Shown: one piece after another, positions 18,942 through 28,540 of the stretch
How positions within the stretch are numbered: the first letter of the stretch is position 1
Layout of the letters: each line of letters opens with the position of its first letter
From: Myxococcaceae bacterium
Lineage (GTDB): Bacteria; Myxococcota; Myxococcia; Myxococcales; Myxococcaceae
NCBI GenBank assembly: GCA_019686135.1
Contig: JADGHL010000001.1
Span: forward strand, 80,334-144,333
Reading direction: 5' to 3'
Length of the DNA stretch: 64,000 nt
Translations under genes and position numbers: made by a program
Notes under the pieces: model-generated
Database searches by the model: none
Seen by the model: the letters and a program-made list of their open reading frames with translations, nothing else
Told to the model about the DNA's origin: nothing

Positions 18942-20095
18942 AGCCGGCGCGGCGCGGGACGATCCTGGCGTGCCTTGCGCTCTGGTCGCTGTCGGCACTC
19001 TTCGGCTGTGAGGGCGGTTCGAAGCCCGTGGATCCGAAGACCCGCGCGGAAGGGCTCTACGTCCACGGCACCGCGCTCTACCTGCAGGGAAAGTTCGACG
19101 AGGCGCTGAAAGCCTTCGAGCAGATGAAGACGATCGTCCCCGACGATCCCCGGCTCCCCGCGGCGGTGGGCGAGGTCTACCTCTCGCAGAGCAAGCTCCG
19201 GGAGGCGCTGGAATACTTCCAGACGGCGGCGGCGAAGGATCCGAAGCGAAGCACCAACTGGAGCCGGATCGGCTTCATCCAGGCGCAGCTCGGGAAGAAC
19301 GACGAGGCACGGAGTGCGCTGCGCAAGGCGATCGGCCTCAACCCGCATGACTTCAACGCGCTCGAGGCGCTCGGGGACGTCGATCTGCACGAGCACAAGG
19401 TGCGGGAAGCCGCGAAGAACTACGCGTTGGCGGCCGAGGCCAGCCCGCGCCCAGACGCGCAGGGCCAGCTGTACGTGAAGGCCGCGAGGGTGCTGGAGGA
19501 CGCGAAGGACGAGGCGGGAGCGATCCAGGTGCTCGAGCAGGGGCTGGCGAAAGGCACCCAGACCGCGGACGTGCAGGCCGAGCTGGGGGAGCTGTACGTC
19601 CGCGCCAGACGCTTCGACGACGCGTTGCCCGTGCTGATTGCCGCCGCGCAGAACAACCCCGTCGATCCGACGCTCTGGCAGATGGTCGGCGAGCTGTACC
19701 TGGCGAAAGACAAGCCCGGCGATGCGATCGCCGCGTTCCAGCAGTCGCTCAAAGTGAAGGACCGCGCCGAGGTGCATGGCTCGCTGGCGCGGATCCACAA
19801 GGCGCGAGGCGACACCGCGGCCGCTGCCGAGGAGTTGGACAAGGCCCTGCAGGTGGCAACCGGAGAAGAAGCCGAGTCGCGCGAGCTGGCGAAGCTTCTG
19901 ATCGACTTCGGGCGGAAGAAGGACGCGTTGAAGCTCCTCGACGCGCTGGCGAAGGAGCCGGAGCAGAAGGACGACGCCGCGCTGCAGCTCAAGACTGCGA
20001 AGCTGGCGAAGGAGGTCGGTGACAGGCAGACGATGGAAGATGCCTGCCAGCGCGCCCGGTCCGCGCCCGACGCCGGCGTGACCCGCTGCCCGTAG
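18929..20095 (+). CDS. TPR-repeat lipoprotein
   Basis: A 388-residue predicted lipoprotein with lipobox SALFGC (Cys near 27). The rest is a series of tetratricopeptide repeats of about 34 residues each, for example GKFDEALKAFEQMKTIVPDDPR, SKLREALEYFQTAAAKDPKR and GKNDEARSALRKAIGLNPHD. These form a scaffold for protein-protein contact. The start lies inside the last codons of the barrel-protein gene, so the pair forms an envelope module. The partner protein is unknown. Confidence 0.87.
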   Translation: MAFLKPARRGTILACLALWSLSALFGCEGGSKPVDPKTRAEGLYVHGTALYLQGKFDEALKAFEQMKTIVPDDPRLPAAVGEVYLSQSKLREALEYFQTAAAKDPKRSTNWSRIGFIQAQLGKNDEARSALRKAIGLNPHDFNALEALGDVDLHEHKVREAAKNYALAAEASPRPDAQGQLYVKAARVLEDAKDEAGAIQVLEQGLAKGTQTADVQAELGELYVRARRFDDALPVLIAAAQNNPVDPTLWQMVGELYLAKDKPGDAIAAFQQSLKVKDRAEVHGSLARIHKARGDTAAAAEELDKALQVATGEEAESRELAKLLIDFGRKKDALKLLDALAKEPEQKDDAALQLKTAKLAKEVGDRQTMEDACQRARSAPDAGVTRCP

Positions 20096-20633
20096 CGGTC
20101 ACCGACCGACGGGAAGACACGGGGCATCGCGAACCAGACTTGATCCGAAGTTGTGCGTGATGGACCTCGCGTTTGCCCCAGCGTAGCGCGCCCGGCCGGC
20201 GAGCCGAGGACGGCCTGTGCGCACGGAATGTGCGAGGAGACAAGCGGGCGTGGGCGCAGCGAACGAACGGGGTGAACCGGGGAGCCGTTCAGTCAAGCGG
20301 GACGGGAGCGACCTCCGGCGCGGACGCGCCGACCAGTGCGCCACGCAACAACTCCATCGCACGACGCCAGGCAGCGGGGGGCGTCTGTCTTTGACTGGGC
20401 CCCGGGAGCGCCATGCTGCGAGGAGGTCGTGTCCGATGACGCGCAGCCAGCAGACGACGCCGATGGCGTCGCGGCTCGACTGGCAGGGCTGCCGGTTCCT
20501 CCTGAAGCAGCGGGGCGTTGAAACGACGGCAAACGCCGAGTGGTGGGGCGTGGCAGTCGACCTGGGCTCACAATGGCGCTTCTCGCTCGCCCACCCGTGG
20601 ATCGACTCCGGCAGCCTTCGTTCGATCGGGCAG
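20096..20633. other. Gene-poor spacer with one doubtful open frame
   Basis: No gene is convincing on either strand in these 538 bp. A short frame at 20436-20708 starts MTRSQQTTPMASRLDWQG, and AGGAGG lies 9 nt before its ATG. A TTTGAC-like element lies about 45 nt upstream. The frame runs into the 3' end of lexA on the other strand, and its second half has no protein-like pattern. It may be the stump of a lost gene. I recognise no family. Confidence 0.4.
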
Positions 20634-21296
20634 CTACGGCCGCCCGCCCCGGATCTGCCGGTACACGCCGACGACGATTCCCAGGATCATCGTGGACCTG
20701 AACTGTGAACGTTCCACGTAGATCGGCTGCATCGCGCTGTTCGCCGGCTGGAAACGGATCCGGTCTCCCTCCGGGTAGTAGCGCTTCACGGTGGCCTCGT
20801 CTTCGATCAGCGCCACCACGATGTCTCCCGGCGACGCGGAAGGGGCCTTACGCACGAACAGGTAGTCGCCGTCGTGGATCCCGTCCTCGATCATCGACTC
20901 GCCCTTCACGCGCAGGGCGAACACCTCTCTGCCGTTGCCGCCCAGAAGGAAGCTGTCGATCCGCACCGAGTCCTCGACGTTCTCGGTCGCCAGCAACGGC
21001 GCGCCGGCCGCCACCCGCCCGAGCAGCGGCACCTCGATCAGGTTGGGGTCCTTCTTCGGCCCCAGGCCCAGCACCATCCGCGCACGCTTGGTCGGCACCA
21101 GGGAACGGCTCTGCTGTTCGCCGCGGATGAGATAGCCCTTCCGCTCCAGCGCCTTGAGGTGATCGTTCACGCCGTTGGTGGAGCGGATGTCCATCTCCTC
21201 GCCGATCTCCCGGATGGTCGGCGGGAAGCCCCGCGTCTCGGTTTCCTTGACGATGAAGCTCAGGATCTCGCGCTGTCTTTCGGTGAGCTCTTCCAA
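20634..21296 (-). CDS. lexA: LexA SOS repressor
   Basis: Transcriptional repressor of the DNA-damage response; 220 residues. The N-terminal winged helix-turn-helix (about 1-65; [13 protein letters not shown] recognition region) is followed by a hinge and the S24 peptidase domain. The self-cleavage bond is Ala97-Gly98 (GRVAAGAPL), with catalytic Ser134 (KGESMIEDG) and Lys171 (EATVKRYY), so RecA-stimulated autocleavage should work. The ATG at 21296 is the first in the conserved start [12 protein letters not shown]. Two LexA-type operator sequences lie in the 72-bp space upstream (21317-21332 and 21350-21366), so self-repression is expected. No recA, imuA or dnaE2 gene is adjacent. Confidence 0.97.
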   Translation of the reverse strand: MEELTERQREILSFIVKETETRGFPPTIREIGEEMDIRSTNGVNDHLKALERKGYLIRGEQQSRSLVPTKRARMVLGLGPKKDPNLIEVPLLGRVAAGAPLLATENVEDSVRIDSFLLGGNGREVFALRVKGESMIEDGIHDGDYLFVRKAPSASPGDIVVALIEDEATVKRYYPEGDRIRFQPANSAMQPIYVERSQFRSTMILGIVVGVYRQIRGGRP

Positions 21297-21316
21297 GGCG
21301 CTGTCCCTCCCGGATC

Positions 21317-21332
21317 CGGAACAGGTGTTCCG
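21317..21332 (-). promoter_or_regulatory. Palindrome matching Gram-positive-type LexA core
   Basis: A perfect 7-bp inverted repeat, CGGAACA GG TGTTCCG, lies 20 nt upstream of lexA. Its centre GAACAGGTGTTC fits the GAAC-N4-GTTC core of LexA boxes known from Gram-positive bacteria. It could be a second LexA operator close to the start codon. Confidence 0.5.
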
Positions 21333-21349
21333 TGGTCGGGGTCATGCTC

Positions 21350-21366
21350 CCTGAACAAGCGTATAG
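21350..21366 (-). promoter_or_regulatory. LexA box, Myxococcus type
   Basis: Read on the minus strand the 17 bases are CTATACGCTTGTTCAGG. They fit every position of the Myxococcus xanthus LexA consensus as I recall it (CTRHAMRYBYGTTCAGS). The site is 54 nt upstream of the lexA start, between lexA and the stop of the gene upstream. Confidence 0.82.
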
Positions 21367-21368
21367 AG

Positions 21369-22211
21369 TCAACTTTTCGGCGCGCAGCGCAGCGTGAACA
21401 TCGAGAGCTCGGGCTCGGAGTTGATGCGCGCGAAGATGCTCCCGCGCCCGAAGCCGAGCCCGCGGTTCACGTAGAGGTGGTTGCCGTTCACCTGGTAGAG
21501 CCCCCGCACGTACGGTTGCCCGGCGCGCGCGAACACTGCCTCGGTGAGCCCGGGGATCAACGCCACCTGCCCGCCGTGCGTGTGGCCGGAGAAGCACGCC
21601 AGCCCTGCGTTCTCCGGGAGCTTCTCCGCGGTGGGCGGCGTGTGCGCGAGCACGATCCGTGTTCCCCTGCGCGGTGCGCCGGCGAACGTCTTCGCCACGT
21701 CGTCGCTCCCGGTCCGCCCGTCATCCACGCCCAGCACCGTCAGCGGCGCGTTACGGATGCGCACCACCGTGTGCTCGTTCTGCAGCACGGTGTAGCCGAT
21801 CCGTTCGATGCCTTTCCGTACGCCCGCGGCGTCCACGTAGTGATCGTGGTTGCCCAGCACCGCGAACGTCGGCGCGTCGATACCATGCAGGACCAGCGGC
21901 ACCCGCGGGAGCGGATCCGCTGAGTGGGTGAGGTAATCGCCGGTGAGCAGCACGAGATCCGGCTTCAGCCGGTTGATCTCCCGCACCACCTTGTAGATGC
22001 GCCCATCCGGCGTGGCCATGCCGACGTGCAGATCGGAGATCTGGGCGATCCGCAGACCTTCGTGCGCCGGATCCAGCCCGGCGATCGGCAGCTCGGTCTC
22101 GGTGATCTCGAAGTATTCGGCGTGGTTGCTCGTCGCGTTGGCGACCCCCGAGGTGACCGCCGCGCCGACGGCACCGGCGAGCACCTGTCGACGGCTGAAG
22201 CGGATCCGCAT
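21369..22211 (-). CDS. Tat-exported metallophosphoesterase (YkuE/YaeI-like)
   Basis: A 280-residue phosphoesterase with an N-terminal twin-arginine signal (RFSRRQVLAGAVGAA), so it is exported folded. Metal-binding motifs are complete: QISDLHVG, LTGDYLTH, LGNHDHY, LAHTPP and SGHTHGGQ, as in the YkuE/YaeI group that acts on UDP-sugar-lipid or other phosphodiesters at the membrane. The ATG at 22211 places the signal at the N-terminus; the frame is open further upstream with another ATG at 22238. It lies upstream of lexA on the same strand, but the lexA operators separate the two. Confidence 0.87.
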   Translation of the reverse strand: MRIRFSRRQVLAGAVGAAVTSGVANATSNHAEYFEITETELPIAGLDPAHEGLRIAQISDLHVGMATPDGRIYKVVREINRLKPDLVLLTGDYLTHSADPLPRVPLVLHGIDAPTFAVLGNHDHYVDAAGVRKGIERIGYTVLQNEHTVVRIRNAPLTVLGVDDGRTGSDDVAKTFAGAPRRGTRIVLAHTPPTAEKLPENAGLACFSGHTHGGQVALIPGLTEAVFARAGQPYVRGLYQVNGNHLYVNRGLGFGRGSIFARINSEPELSMFTLRCAPKS

Positions 22212-22357
22212 GGGTGCTGTGCCTCCCGGACGGCCCATCAACGGCACACGGCGCATCCTATTCCGGGGTGCGCGGAACCTCCGAACCGGCGCGCTGTCTG
22301 TCCGGGTGGGCGCGGGGTGCGAGCCCGTTTCTGACCGTGACTGCGAAGGAGGCCGCG

Positions 22358-23263
22358 ATGGCCAGCGGGAGAGGTGTGTCCGAACGAACCACGACGATCG
22401 AGGCCCATGGAGAGCCGGCATGGCCGGCGGCGCTGGGCGGCGCATCCTCCGGCTCTAAAACAGAAGACGGCGCGATCGAGGTCGCGCTGCTCTGGGGCGA
22501 TCGTCTCCTCGATCAGAAGCAGTTTCCGCGCGGCCACTGGCCGACGCTCGGGCACCTGCCGCACGACTCCATCCACGTCTTCGACCCGCAGATCGGCGGA
22601 GGCTTTCCGCTCCTGTGCGAGGTGGACGGCGAACGACGCCTGCGCGTTCCCGGCGGCGTGCAGGTCACGTCTTCGGCGAGCGCATGCTGAACGAGGCGGC
22701 GCTGGTCGCCCGCGGCTTTTTGCGTGAGCCGACGTCGCTCTGGGGCGTGAGCTTTCTCTGCGTCCGGGTGAGCGCGCGTTGATGACCGTCGGCGCGCTCC
22801 GGATCGCGGTGCGTCCGGTGCGGGCGCCGCCCCGCGCCCGGGCGAGCGCGAGCGACCTGAACTTCGGCTTCTTCAAGTTCGCGTCGGTGGTTGGACTCAC
22901 CGCGGTCGCAATCGTCATCCAGCGAGGTCTTGATGGACGATTCGATCTTCCGCGGCGCGCCCAGAGTGGTCTTGAAGCTCGTTCCCAGGCCGCCGCCGAA
23001 ACCCGCGCCGATCGCGGTGAGGGGACCGCCGGTTTCTGAGACGTCGCGGCCGCGCCAGGCGGAATCGGCACCGACGCCGCAGCGGTCAAACCGGGCCACG
23101 GAGGTCGGGCTTCTCCTTCATCGCCGAGACCTCGCTGCAGGACGCCGAGGTCGAACAGTGCATCCTCTCCCGCATCAACCGCTGGAGATTCCCCGAGCCG
23201 AGGGGTGGTGGGGTGGTAGCCGTGAACTACCCCTGGATCTTTCGGCCCGCCGGCGCGGACTGA
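22358..23263 (+). pseudogene. Decayed AgmX/PglI-family gene (gliding-motility type)
   Basis: Five protein pieces in changing frames add up to a myxobacterial AgmX/PglI-like protein. Piece 1 (from ATG 22358, with AAGGAGG 5 nt upstream) has EVALLWGDRLLDQKQFPRGH and stops at 22690. Piece 2 (about 22650-22782) continues in another frame with ARGFLREPTSLWG. Piece 3 (22779-22920) holds the membrane segment FKFASVVGLTAVAIVI. Piece 4 (about 22920-23090) is the Pro-rich stretch VLKLVPRPPPKPAPIAV. Piece 5 (to the stop at 23263) is the TonB-like C-terminus VEQCILSRINRWRFPEP with GGGVVAVNYPWIF. Several frameshifts and an internal loss make a functional product unlikely. Intact family members are roughly twice as long. 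Confidence 0.75.
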
Positions 23264-23348
23264 GGAGCGGCCGGGCGATGTGGGCGGCGGGCGCACAGAT
23301 GCCCGATCGTTGGTGCGTTGCGGAGTGGGGACTACACTTCGTCGCGCC

Positions 23349-26300
23349 GTGTCCGAGCACCGCCACACGCTGTTGTTCGTCGATGACGAGCGGGACGTGC
23401 TGGACATCCTTGCTCGCACCTTCGAACGGCGCTTCAACGTCGTCACCGCATCCAGCGGCGCCGAAGCGCTGGCGATCCTCGCCAACCAGCAGATCGACCT
23501 GCTGATAACGGACCAGAAGATGCCGGAGATGACCGGCATCCAGCTCGCCGCGAAGATGCGCGAGCAGGGCCACGACATCCCGGCGATCCTTCTGACCGCC
23601 TACACCAACCCCGACGATCTGATCGCCGCCATCAACGAGGGCCAGGTCTACCGGTACGTCACCAAGCCCTGGGACGTGAACGAGCTGGTGATGACCGTGC
23701 GCAACGCGCTCGAGGTCCGGCAGCTCAGAAAGGATCGCGAACGGCTCTTCGAGTCGCTGCACAAGCGCGTCGAGGCGCTCCTCGTCCTCTACGAGGTCAG
23801 CCAGCAGAGCGCGGGCGACGCGCCCACCTACGACGCGATCATCGAACGCGTGCTCACCGCGCTCGAGCGTGTGCTCCCCTATGACTGTGCCGCGGCGCTG
23901 GTCGCGCCAGACGAGGGCCGCAGCGCCACCCTGCGCCTGCGCGCGCCGGGCCAGGTGAGCGAGCGCGCGCTCTTGAACGTGAAGGAGCAGTTGGTCGCCG
24001 CGCACCGCAAGCACTCCGGCCTGCTCCTGCCCGAAGACCGGATCGTCACCCGCGTCTCCGGCCGCGTCTCCACGGATCCCGCGGGGCCGATCCACTTCCC
24101 CAGCACGATCTCCGTCTCGCTCATGGCCGGCTCGCGTCCGGTGGGGACGCTGTCGCTGTTCTCCGCCAAACCAGGCGCCTACTCGTCGGACGACGGCGAG
24201 CTTCTGGATGTCCTCGCCAACCAGACCACCGCTGCAATCCAGACGCTGCGCGCGTCCGAGGATGCCTCCCGCCGCCGCATCGAACGGATGGTGGAGGCGA
24301 TGGCGGACGGCGTGCTGCTCACCGACGAGAAGAACGAGATCGTGGTGATCAACCCGGCGGCGCGTCGGCTGCTCAGGCTGGGCGACGACCCGGCGCAGTG
24401 GACCAGCCGGCACCTGCAGGAGACGCTGGGCTTCTATCCATTCGAGCTCGTCCGCGGGTGGGAGTACGGCGGCACGCAGGTGCTGCGCGAGGAGCTGCAG
24501 CTGTTCGACCGCACCGTGCAGTCCACCATCACCCCGGTGGCGGACGGGAAGAACCAGCTGCATGGCGTAGTGGTCACCCTGCGCGACATCACCGAACAGA
24601 AGGCGCTCGAGGCGCGCAAGGACGAGTTCGTCTCGGTGATCAGCCACGAGCTGCGCACCCCGCTCACGTCGATCTCCGGCGCGCTCGACCTGGTGCTCAA
24701 CTTCCTCGCCGGGGAGATCAACGAAAAGCAGCAGCGTTACCTGCAGCTCGCCAAGGACTCCACCGAGAAGCTCAACGCGATCGTCGACGACCTGCTCGAT
24801 CTCTCCAAGCTCGAGCAGGGCAAGATGAAGATGAACTTCGAGGTGGTCAGCTTCGGCGACCTCGTCGCGGCGGCGGTGGAGAAGTACCAGCCGTCGATGC
24901 TGCGCAAGAACCTCGACGTGGATCTCCGGCTGCCCCAGACGCCGATCCGCGCACTCGCCGATCCGAACCGCGTCAACCAGGTGCTCAACAACCTGCTCAC
25001 CAACGCGATCAAGTTCACCCCCGAGGGCGGGATGATCCGCATGGACGTGGGCGACTCGCCCAACGCGCCGGGCTTCTGCTCGCTGTCCATCTGGAACAGC
25101 GGCGAGCCGATCCCCGAGTCCGACCTGGAGCGGATCTTCGACAAGTTCGAACAGGCGCAGTCCGCCCGGACCCGCAACGTCCGCGGCACCGGGCTGGGGC
25201 TGTCGATTTGTCGCAACATCGTCGAAGCGCACGGCGGCCGGATTTGGGCCGAGCCCACCACCCAGGGTGCGCGCTTCGTGATGGTCCTTCCCGTCGAGCC
25301 CGCGGAGACGGAGAGCGAGTCCCGCCCGGCGCAGCGCCCGCGGCTGCCTGCGGAGCACCGCCCGCGCATTCTGGTGATCGAAGACGATCTGGCGATCGCC
25401 TGGGTGCTCAAGGCCCAGCTTCTTTCGCGGGACTACCAGGTCGTTCTGGCGGCCAGCGCGGACGAAGCGCTCAACCTCGCGCGCCGGTACCGCCCGGACG
25501 CGATCACCCTCGACATCCGGCTCCCGGACGTGGACGGGCTGCGGCTGGCGGAGATCCTCAAGCACGATCCCGACACCCGCGATGCACCGATCCTCGTGCT
25601 CTCCGCCTTCGACGAACGCCAGGCCGCCTTCCGCCGCGGCGCCAGCGCGTTCCTCCAGAAGCCGATCCAGACCGACAAGCTGGTCGCCACGATCGAGGGA
25701 CTCGTGCGCGGGCACGCCGGCCGGCCGCAGGGGCGGGTCCTGCTCGTGGACGACGACGAGTCGATTCGGGCGATCTGCGAGGAGGTCCTCACCAACACCG
25801 GCTATGGGGTGCGATCGGCGGGGTCGATCGCCGAAGCGCGCGAGGCGATCCGCGAGAGCCGCCCGGATCTCATGTTGCTGGACGTCAGCCTCCCGGACGG
25901 CGACGGCTTCTCCTTCCTCGAGGAGCTCAAGGCGGAGCGCGCCTCGTCGCACCTGCCGGTGATCTTCATCTCCGCGCGCAGCGACACCCACGCCAAGGTG
26001 CGCGCGCTCAAGCTCGGCGGCGACGACTACCTGGTCAAGCCGTTCGACGCGATCGAGCTGGGCGCACGCGTGGAGTCGGTGCTCCGCCGCAAGGAGAACG
26101 AGCTCGGCTCGTCGCCCACCACGCAGCTGCCCGGTTCCGGCGCGATCGAGCGCGAGGTGCAGCGTCGGCTGGCGGAGCGGAAGCCGTTTGCCTTCTGCTA
26201 CCTCGATCTCGACAACCTCAAGGCCTACAACGACTACTACGGGTTCGCGAAGGCGGACGGGGTCATCAAACAGACCGGGGACCTGTTGCGCGAGATCGTC

Positions 26301-26675
26301 GGGCAGGAGGGCGCGCCCGGCGACTTCCTCGGGCACGTCGCCGGCGACGACTTCGTGCTGGTGGTGGATCCGGGCCGCGTGGACGCCATCTGCCAGCGGG
26401 CGATCGAGTCGTTCGATCGAATCATCCCGCTGTACTACGACCGGCAGGATCGCGAACGCGGCTACATCGAAGCCGAGGACCGCTACGGCGAGCGGCGCCG
26501 CTTCCCCCTGATGAGCGTCTCGATCGTCGCCGTGATGGTCGAGCCCGGCCAGGCGGATCACGCCACGCTGGCGAAGTTGGCCGCGGAGCTGAAGAAGCGC
26601 GCCAAGGCGATCCCCGGTTCCGTCTACCTTCGGAGCGATCGGCCGATGCCCACGCCGCGCTCCGCCGCCGGATGA
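23349..26675 (+). CDS. Hybrid sensor: REC-GAF-PAS-histidine kinase-REC-REC-degenerate GGDEF
   Basis: A 1108-residue cytoplasmic signalling protein. Domains in order: receiver with Asp55 (LLITDQKMPEMTG); GAF-like (about 150-320); PAS (about 325-425); HisKA with His433 (ISHELRTPLTS) and HATPase (G2 GTGLGLS); receiver 2 with Asp722; receiver 3 with Asp845; and a C-terminal GGDEF-fold domain. The GGDEF signature is replaced by AGDDF (998-1002), so cyclase activity is doubtful, although the preceding LDLDNLKAYND segment is conserved. The GTG at 23349 is chosen because the receiver starts just after it. Its stop overlaps the next kinase's ATG (ATGA), so the two are co-translated. Confidence 0.9.
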   Translation: MSEHRHTLLFVDDERDVLDILARTFERRFNVVTASSGAEALAILANQQIDLLITDQKMPEMTGIQLAAKMREQGHDIPAILLTAYTNPDDLIAAINEGQVYRYVTKPWDVNELVMTVRNALEVRQLRKDRERLFESLHKRVEALLVLYEVSQQSAGDAPTYDAIIERVLTALERVLPYDCAAALVAPDEGRSATLRLRAPGQVSERALLNVKEQLVAAHRKHSGLLLPEDRIVTRVSGRVSTDPAGPIHFPSTISVSLMAGSRPVGTLSLFSAKPGAYSSDDGELLDVLANQTTAAIQTLRASEDASRRRIERMVEAMADGVLLTDEKNEIVVINPAARRLLRLGDDPAQWTSRHLQETLGFYPFELVRGWEYGGTQVLREELQLFDRTVQSTITPVADGKNQLHGVVVTLRDITEQKALEARKDEFVSVISHELRTPLTSISGALDLVLNFLAGEINEKQQRYLQLAKDSTEKLNAIVDDLLDLSKLEQGKMKMNFEVVSFGDLVAAAVEKYQPSMLRKNLDVDLRLPQTPIRALADPNRVNQVLNNLLTNAIKFTPEGGMIRMDVGDSPNAPGFCSLSIWNSGEPIPESDLERIFDKFEQAQSARTRNVRGTGLGLSICRNIVEAHGGRIWAEPTTQGARFVMVLPVEPAETESESRPAQRPRLPAEHRPRILVIEDDLAIAWVLKAQLLSRDYQVVLAASADEALNLARRYRPDAITLDIRLPDVDGLRLAEILKHDPDTRDAPILVLSAFDERQAAFRRGASAFLQKPIQTDKLVATIEGLVRGHAGRPQGRVLLVDDDESIRAICEEVLTNTGYGVRSAGSIAEAREAIRESRPDLMLLDVSLPDGDGFSFLEELKAERASSHLPVIFISARSDTHAKVRALKLGGDDYLVKPFDAIELGARVESVLRRKENELGSSPTTQLPGSGAIEREVQRRLAERKPFAFCYLDLDNLKAYNDYYGFAKADGVIKQTGDLLREIVGQEGAPGDFLGHVAGDDFVLVVDPGRVDAICQRAIESFDRIIPLYYDRQDRERGYIEAEDRYGERRRFPLMSVSIVAVMVEPGQADHATLAKLAAELKKRAKAIPGSVYLRSDRPMPTPRSAAG

Positions 26676-28540
26676 GGCTCTATCAACAGCTCGTGCTGTT
26701 CATGCTGGCGGCGACCGTGTTGCCGCTGGCCCTGGTCGGCTTCTGGCTTCTGCGTACCGCCGAGGACGAGCTCTTCCGCCGCATCGGCCAGGAACAGGAG
26801 GCGCTCGGGGTGGTGGCGGCGCGCGACGCCTCGCAGGCGATCATGACCGCGGTCGAGGCGCTGGGGCGCGGCACCGAGGCGATCGACTGGGCCGAGGCCT
26901 CCCGCGAGGAGCGCGAGGGCGGGCTGGCGCTTCTGTATCAGCAGGCGGAGGCTGCCGCGGCGGTGGTGCTGGTGGACGCCGCGGGGAACGTGCTCGCCGG
27001 TCCGGTGCGGCGCACCGGCGAGGACGGCCACCCAGCGTTCGATCCCGCGCACATCGCCACGCTGATTTCTGCCATCCCGCTCCAGCCGCTCACCGGCGGG
27101 AACAAGGGCCAGGCGGCGCTGTCTTCGGCCTGGGCGGATCCTCTGGGCGGCGCGTCGCGGATGGCGGTGGCGGTGAAGGCGGCGCCCGGGACGGATGCGC
27201 CCTTCGTGCTCGCGGAGCTGGGCCTGGAGGAGCTCGAACGCGGGCTGATGGAACGCGCGCGCTCGAGCGGGGCGCGGTTCGATCTCGTCGACGGCGGAGG
27301 CCGGGTGATCGCCAGCTCGGATCCGCGCCGCCGGATGGGGCCGCTGGAGGGCGACGTGTGGGCGCGGGCCCGCGCGTCCACCACCGGCCAGGAGCGCTTC
27401 ACCACCTCGGGCGAGGTGCCGCTGCTCGTCTCCGCGGTGAAGGTGCCCGGCGAGCTGGGGCTGTGGGCGGTGGTGTCGGAGACCGAAGCGGACGCGCTGG
27501 CGCCGGTGGCCCGGATGCGAAGGACGGTGCTGATCTCCATCGGCGTAGCGCTGGTGGTGCTGCTTGCGCTGGGGGCCGCGTACACGCGGCGGCTCAACCG
27601 CCGGATCGGCGAGCTGGCCGCGGGCGCCGAGGCCTTCGGTCGAGGTGAGCTGTCACGTCGCGTCGCGATGAGCGGCGCGGACGAGCTGGCGGATCTGGCC
27701 ACCACCTTCAATCAAATGGGTGCCGAGCTCGAGGCCGCACGGGCGAAGTTGCTCCGCTGGAACGACGAGCTGCAGCAGAAGGTCGACGAAGCGTTGGCGG
27801 ATTTGCGCGCCGCGCAGGCCCAGTTGCTGGAGGCGCAGAAGCTGGCGGCGGTGGGCCAGCTCGGGGCGGGTGTGGCGCATGAAATCAACAACCCGCTCGC
27901 CGGGATCCTGGGCAATACGCAGCTGTTGATGATGGACCGGGACGAGAGCGACCCCGACTTCGAGACGCTCCGGAAGATCGAAATCAGCGCCAAACGCTGC
28001 AAGGAGATCACCGCCAACCTCTTGCGCTTCTCCCAGCAGCGCGACCGGCCGGAGCTGCGCCCGGTGAACCTCAACGGGGTGGTGCGCGAGGCGATCTCGC
28101 TGCAGGAGAACCAGATCAAAGGGGAGGGTATCCAGGTGTCGGTGGCGCTGTGCGACGAGCGCCTGCAGGTCAACGCGGATCCCGGTCACGTACAGCAGGT
28201 CGTGCTGGCGGTGATGGCGAACGCGCGGACCGCGATGATGAAGACGCCCACGAAGCGGCTCACCCTGCGCACGCGCGGCGACGGCGTGGACGCCGTGATC
28301 GAGATCGAGGACACCGGCAAGGGCATCGCGCCCGAACACCTGCCGCGGATCTTCGAGCCCTTCTTCACCACCAAGGACGTATGGTCGAACGTCGGGCTGG
28401 GCCTTTCGGTGGCGTACCGGGTGATGAGTGAGCACCGCGGCCGGATCGATGTCCGCAGCGAACCCGGGAAGGGGACGCTGGTCACCCTGAGGTTGCCCCT
28501 GCTGGAGGCGAAGGGTGACCCGGCGCGATCGGCAGCCTGA
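26672..28540 (+). CDS. Membrane sensor histidine kinase (HAMP, NtrB-like transmitter)
   Basis: A 622-residue inner-membrane kinase. TM1 (about 5-27) and TM2 (about 284-306) enclose a periplasmic Cache-like sensor region. A HAMP domain follows, then a coiled coil (LLRWNDELQQKVDEALADLR) and a HisKA domain with His403 in GVAHEINNPLAGIL, the form typical of NtrB-type kinases working with sigma54 activators. The HATPase has DTGKGIAP and NVGLGLSVAYR. Its ATG overlaps the hybrid kinase's stop by 4 nt. No response regulator with an output domain is in the operon, so the hybrid's receivers are candidate partners. Confidence 0.92.
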   Translation: MRLYQQLVLFMLAATVLPLALVGFWLLRTAEDELFRRIGQEQEALGVVAARDASQAIMTAVEALGRGTEAIDWAEASREEREGGLALLYQQAEAAAAVVLVDAAGNVLAGPVRRTGEDGHPAFDPAHIATLISAIPLQPLTGGNKGQAALSSAWADPLGGASRMAVAVKAAPGTDAPFVLAELGLEELERGLMERARSSGARFDLVDGGGRVIASSDPRRRMGPLEGDVWARARASTTGQERFTTSGEVPLLVSAVKVPGELGLWAVVSETEADALAPVARMRRTVLISIGVALVVLLALGAAYTRRLNRRIGELAAGAEAFGRGELSRRVAMSGADELADLATTFNQMGAELEAARAKLLRWNDELQQKVDEALADLRAAQAQLLEAQKLAAVGQLGAGVAHEINNPLAGILGNTQLLMMDRDESDPDFETLRKIEISAKRCKEITANLLRFSQQRDRPELRPVNLNGVVREAISLQENQIKGEGIQVSVALCDERLQVNADPGHVQQVVLAVMANARTAMMKTPTKRLTLRTRGDGVDAVIEIEDTGKGIAPEHLPRIFEPFFTTKDVWSNVGLGLSVAYRVMSEHRGRIDVRSEPGKGTLVTLRLPLLEAKGDPARSAA

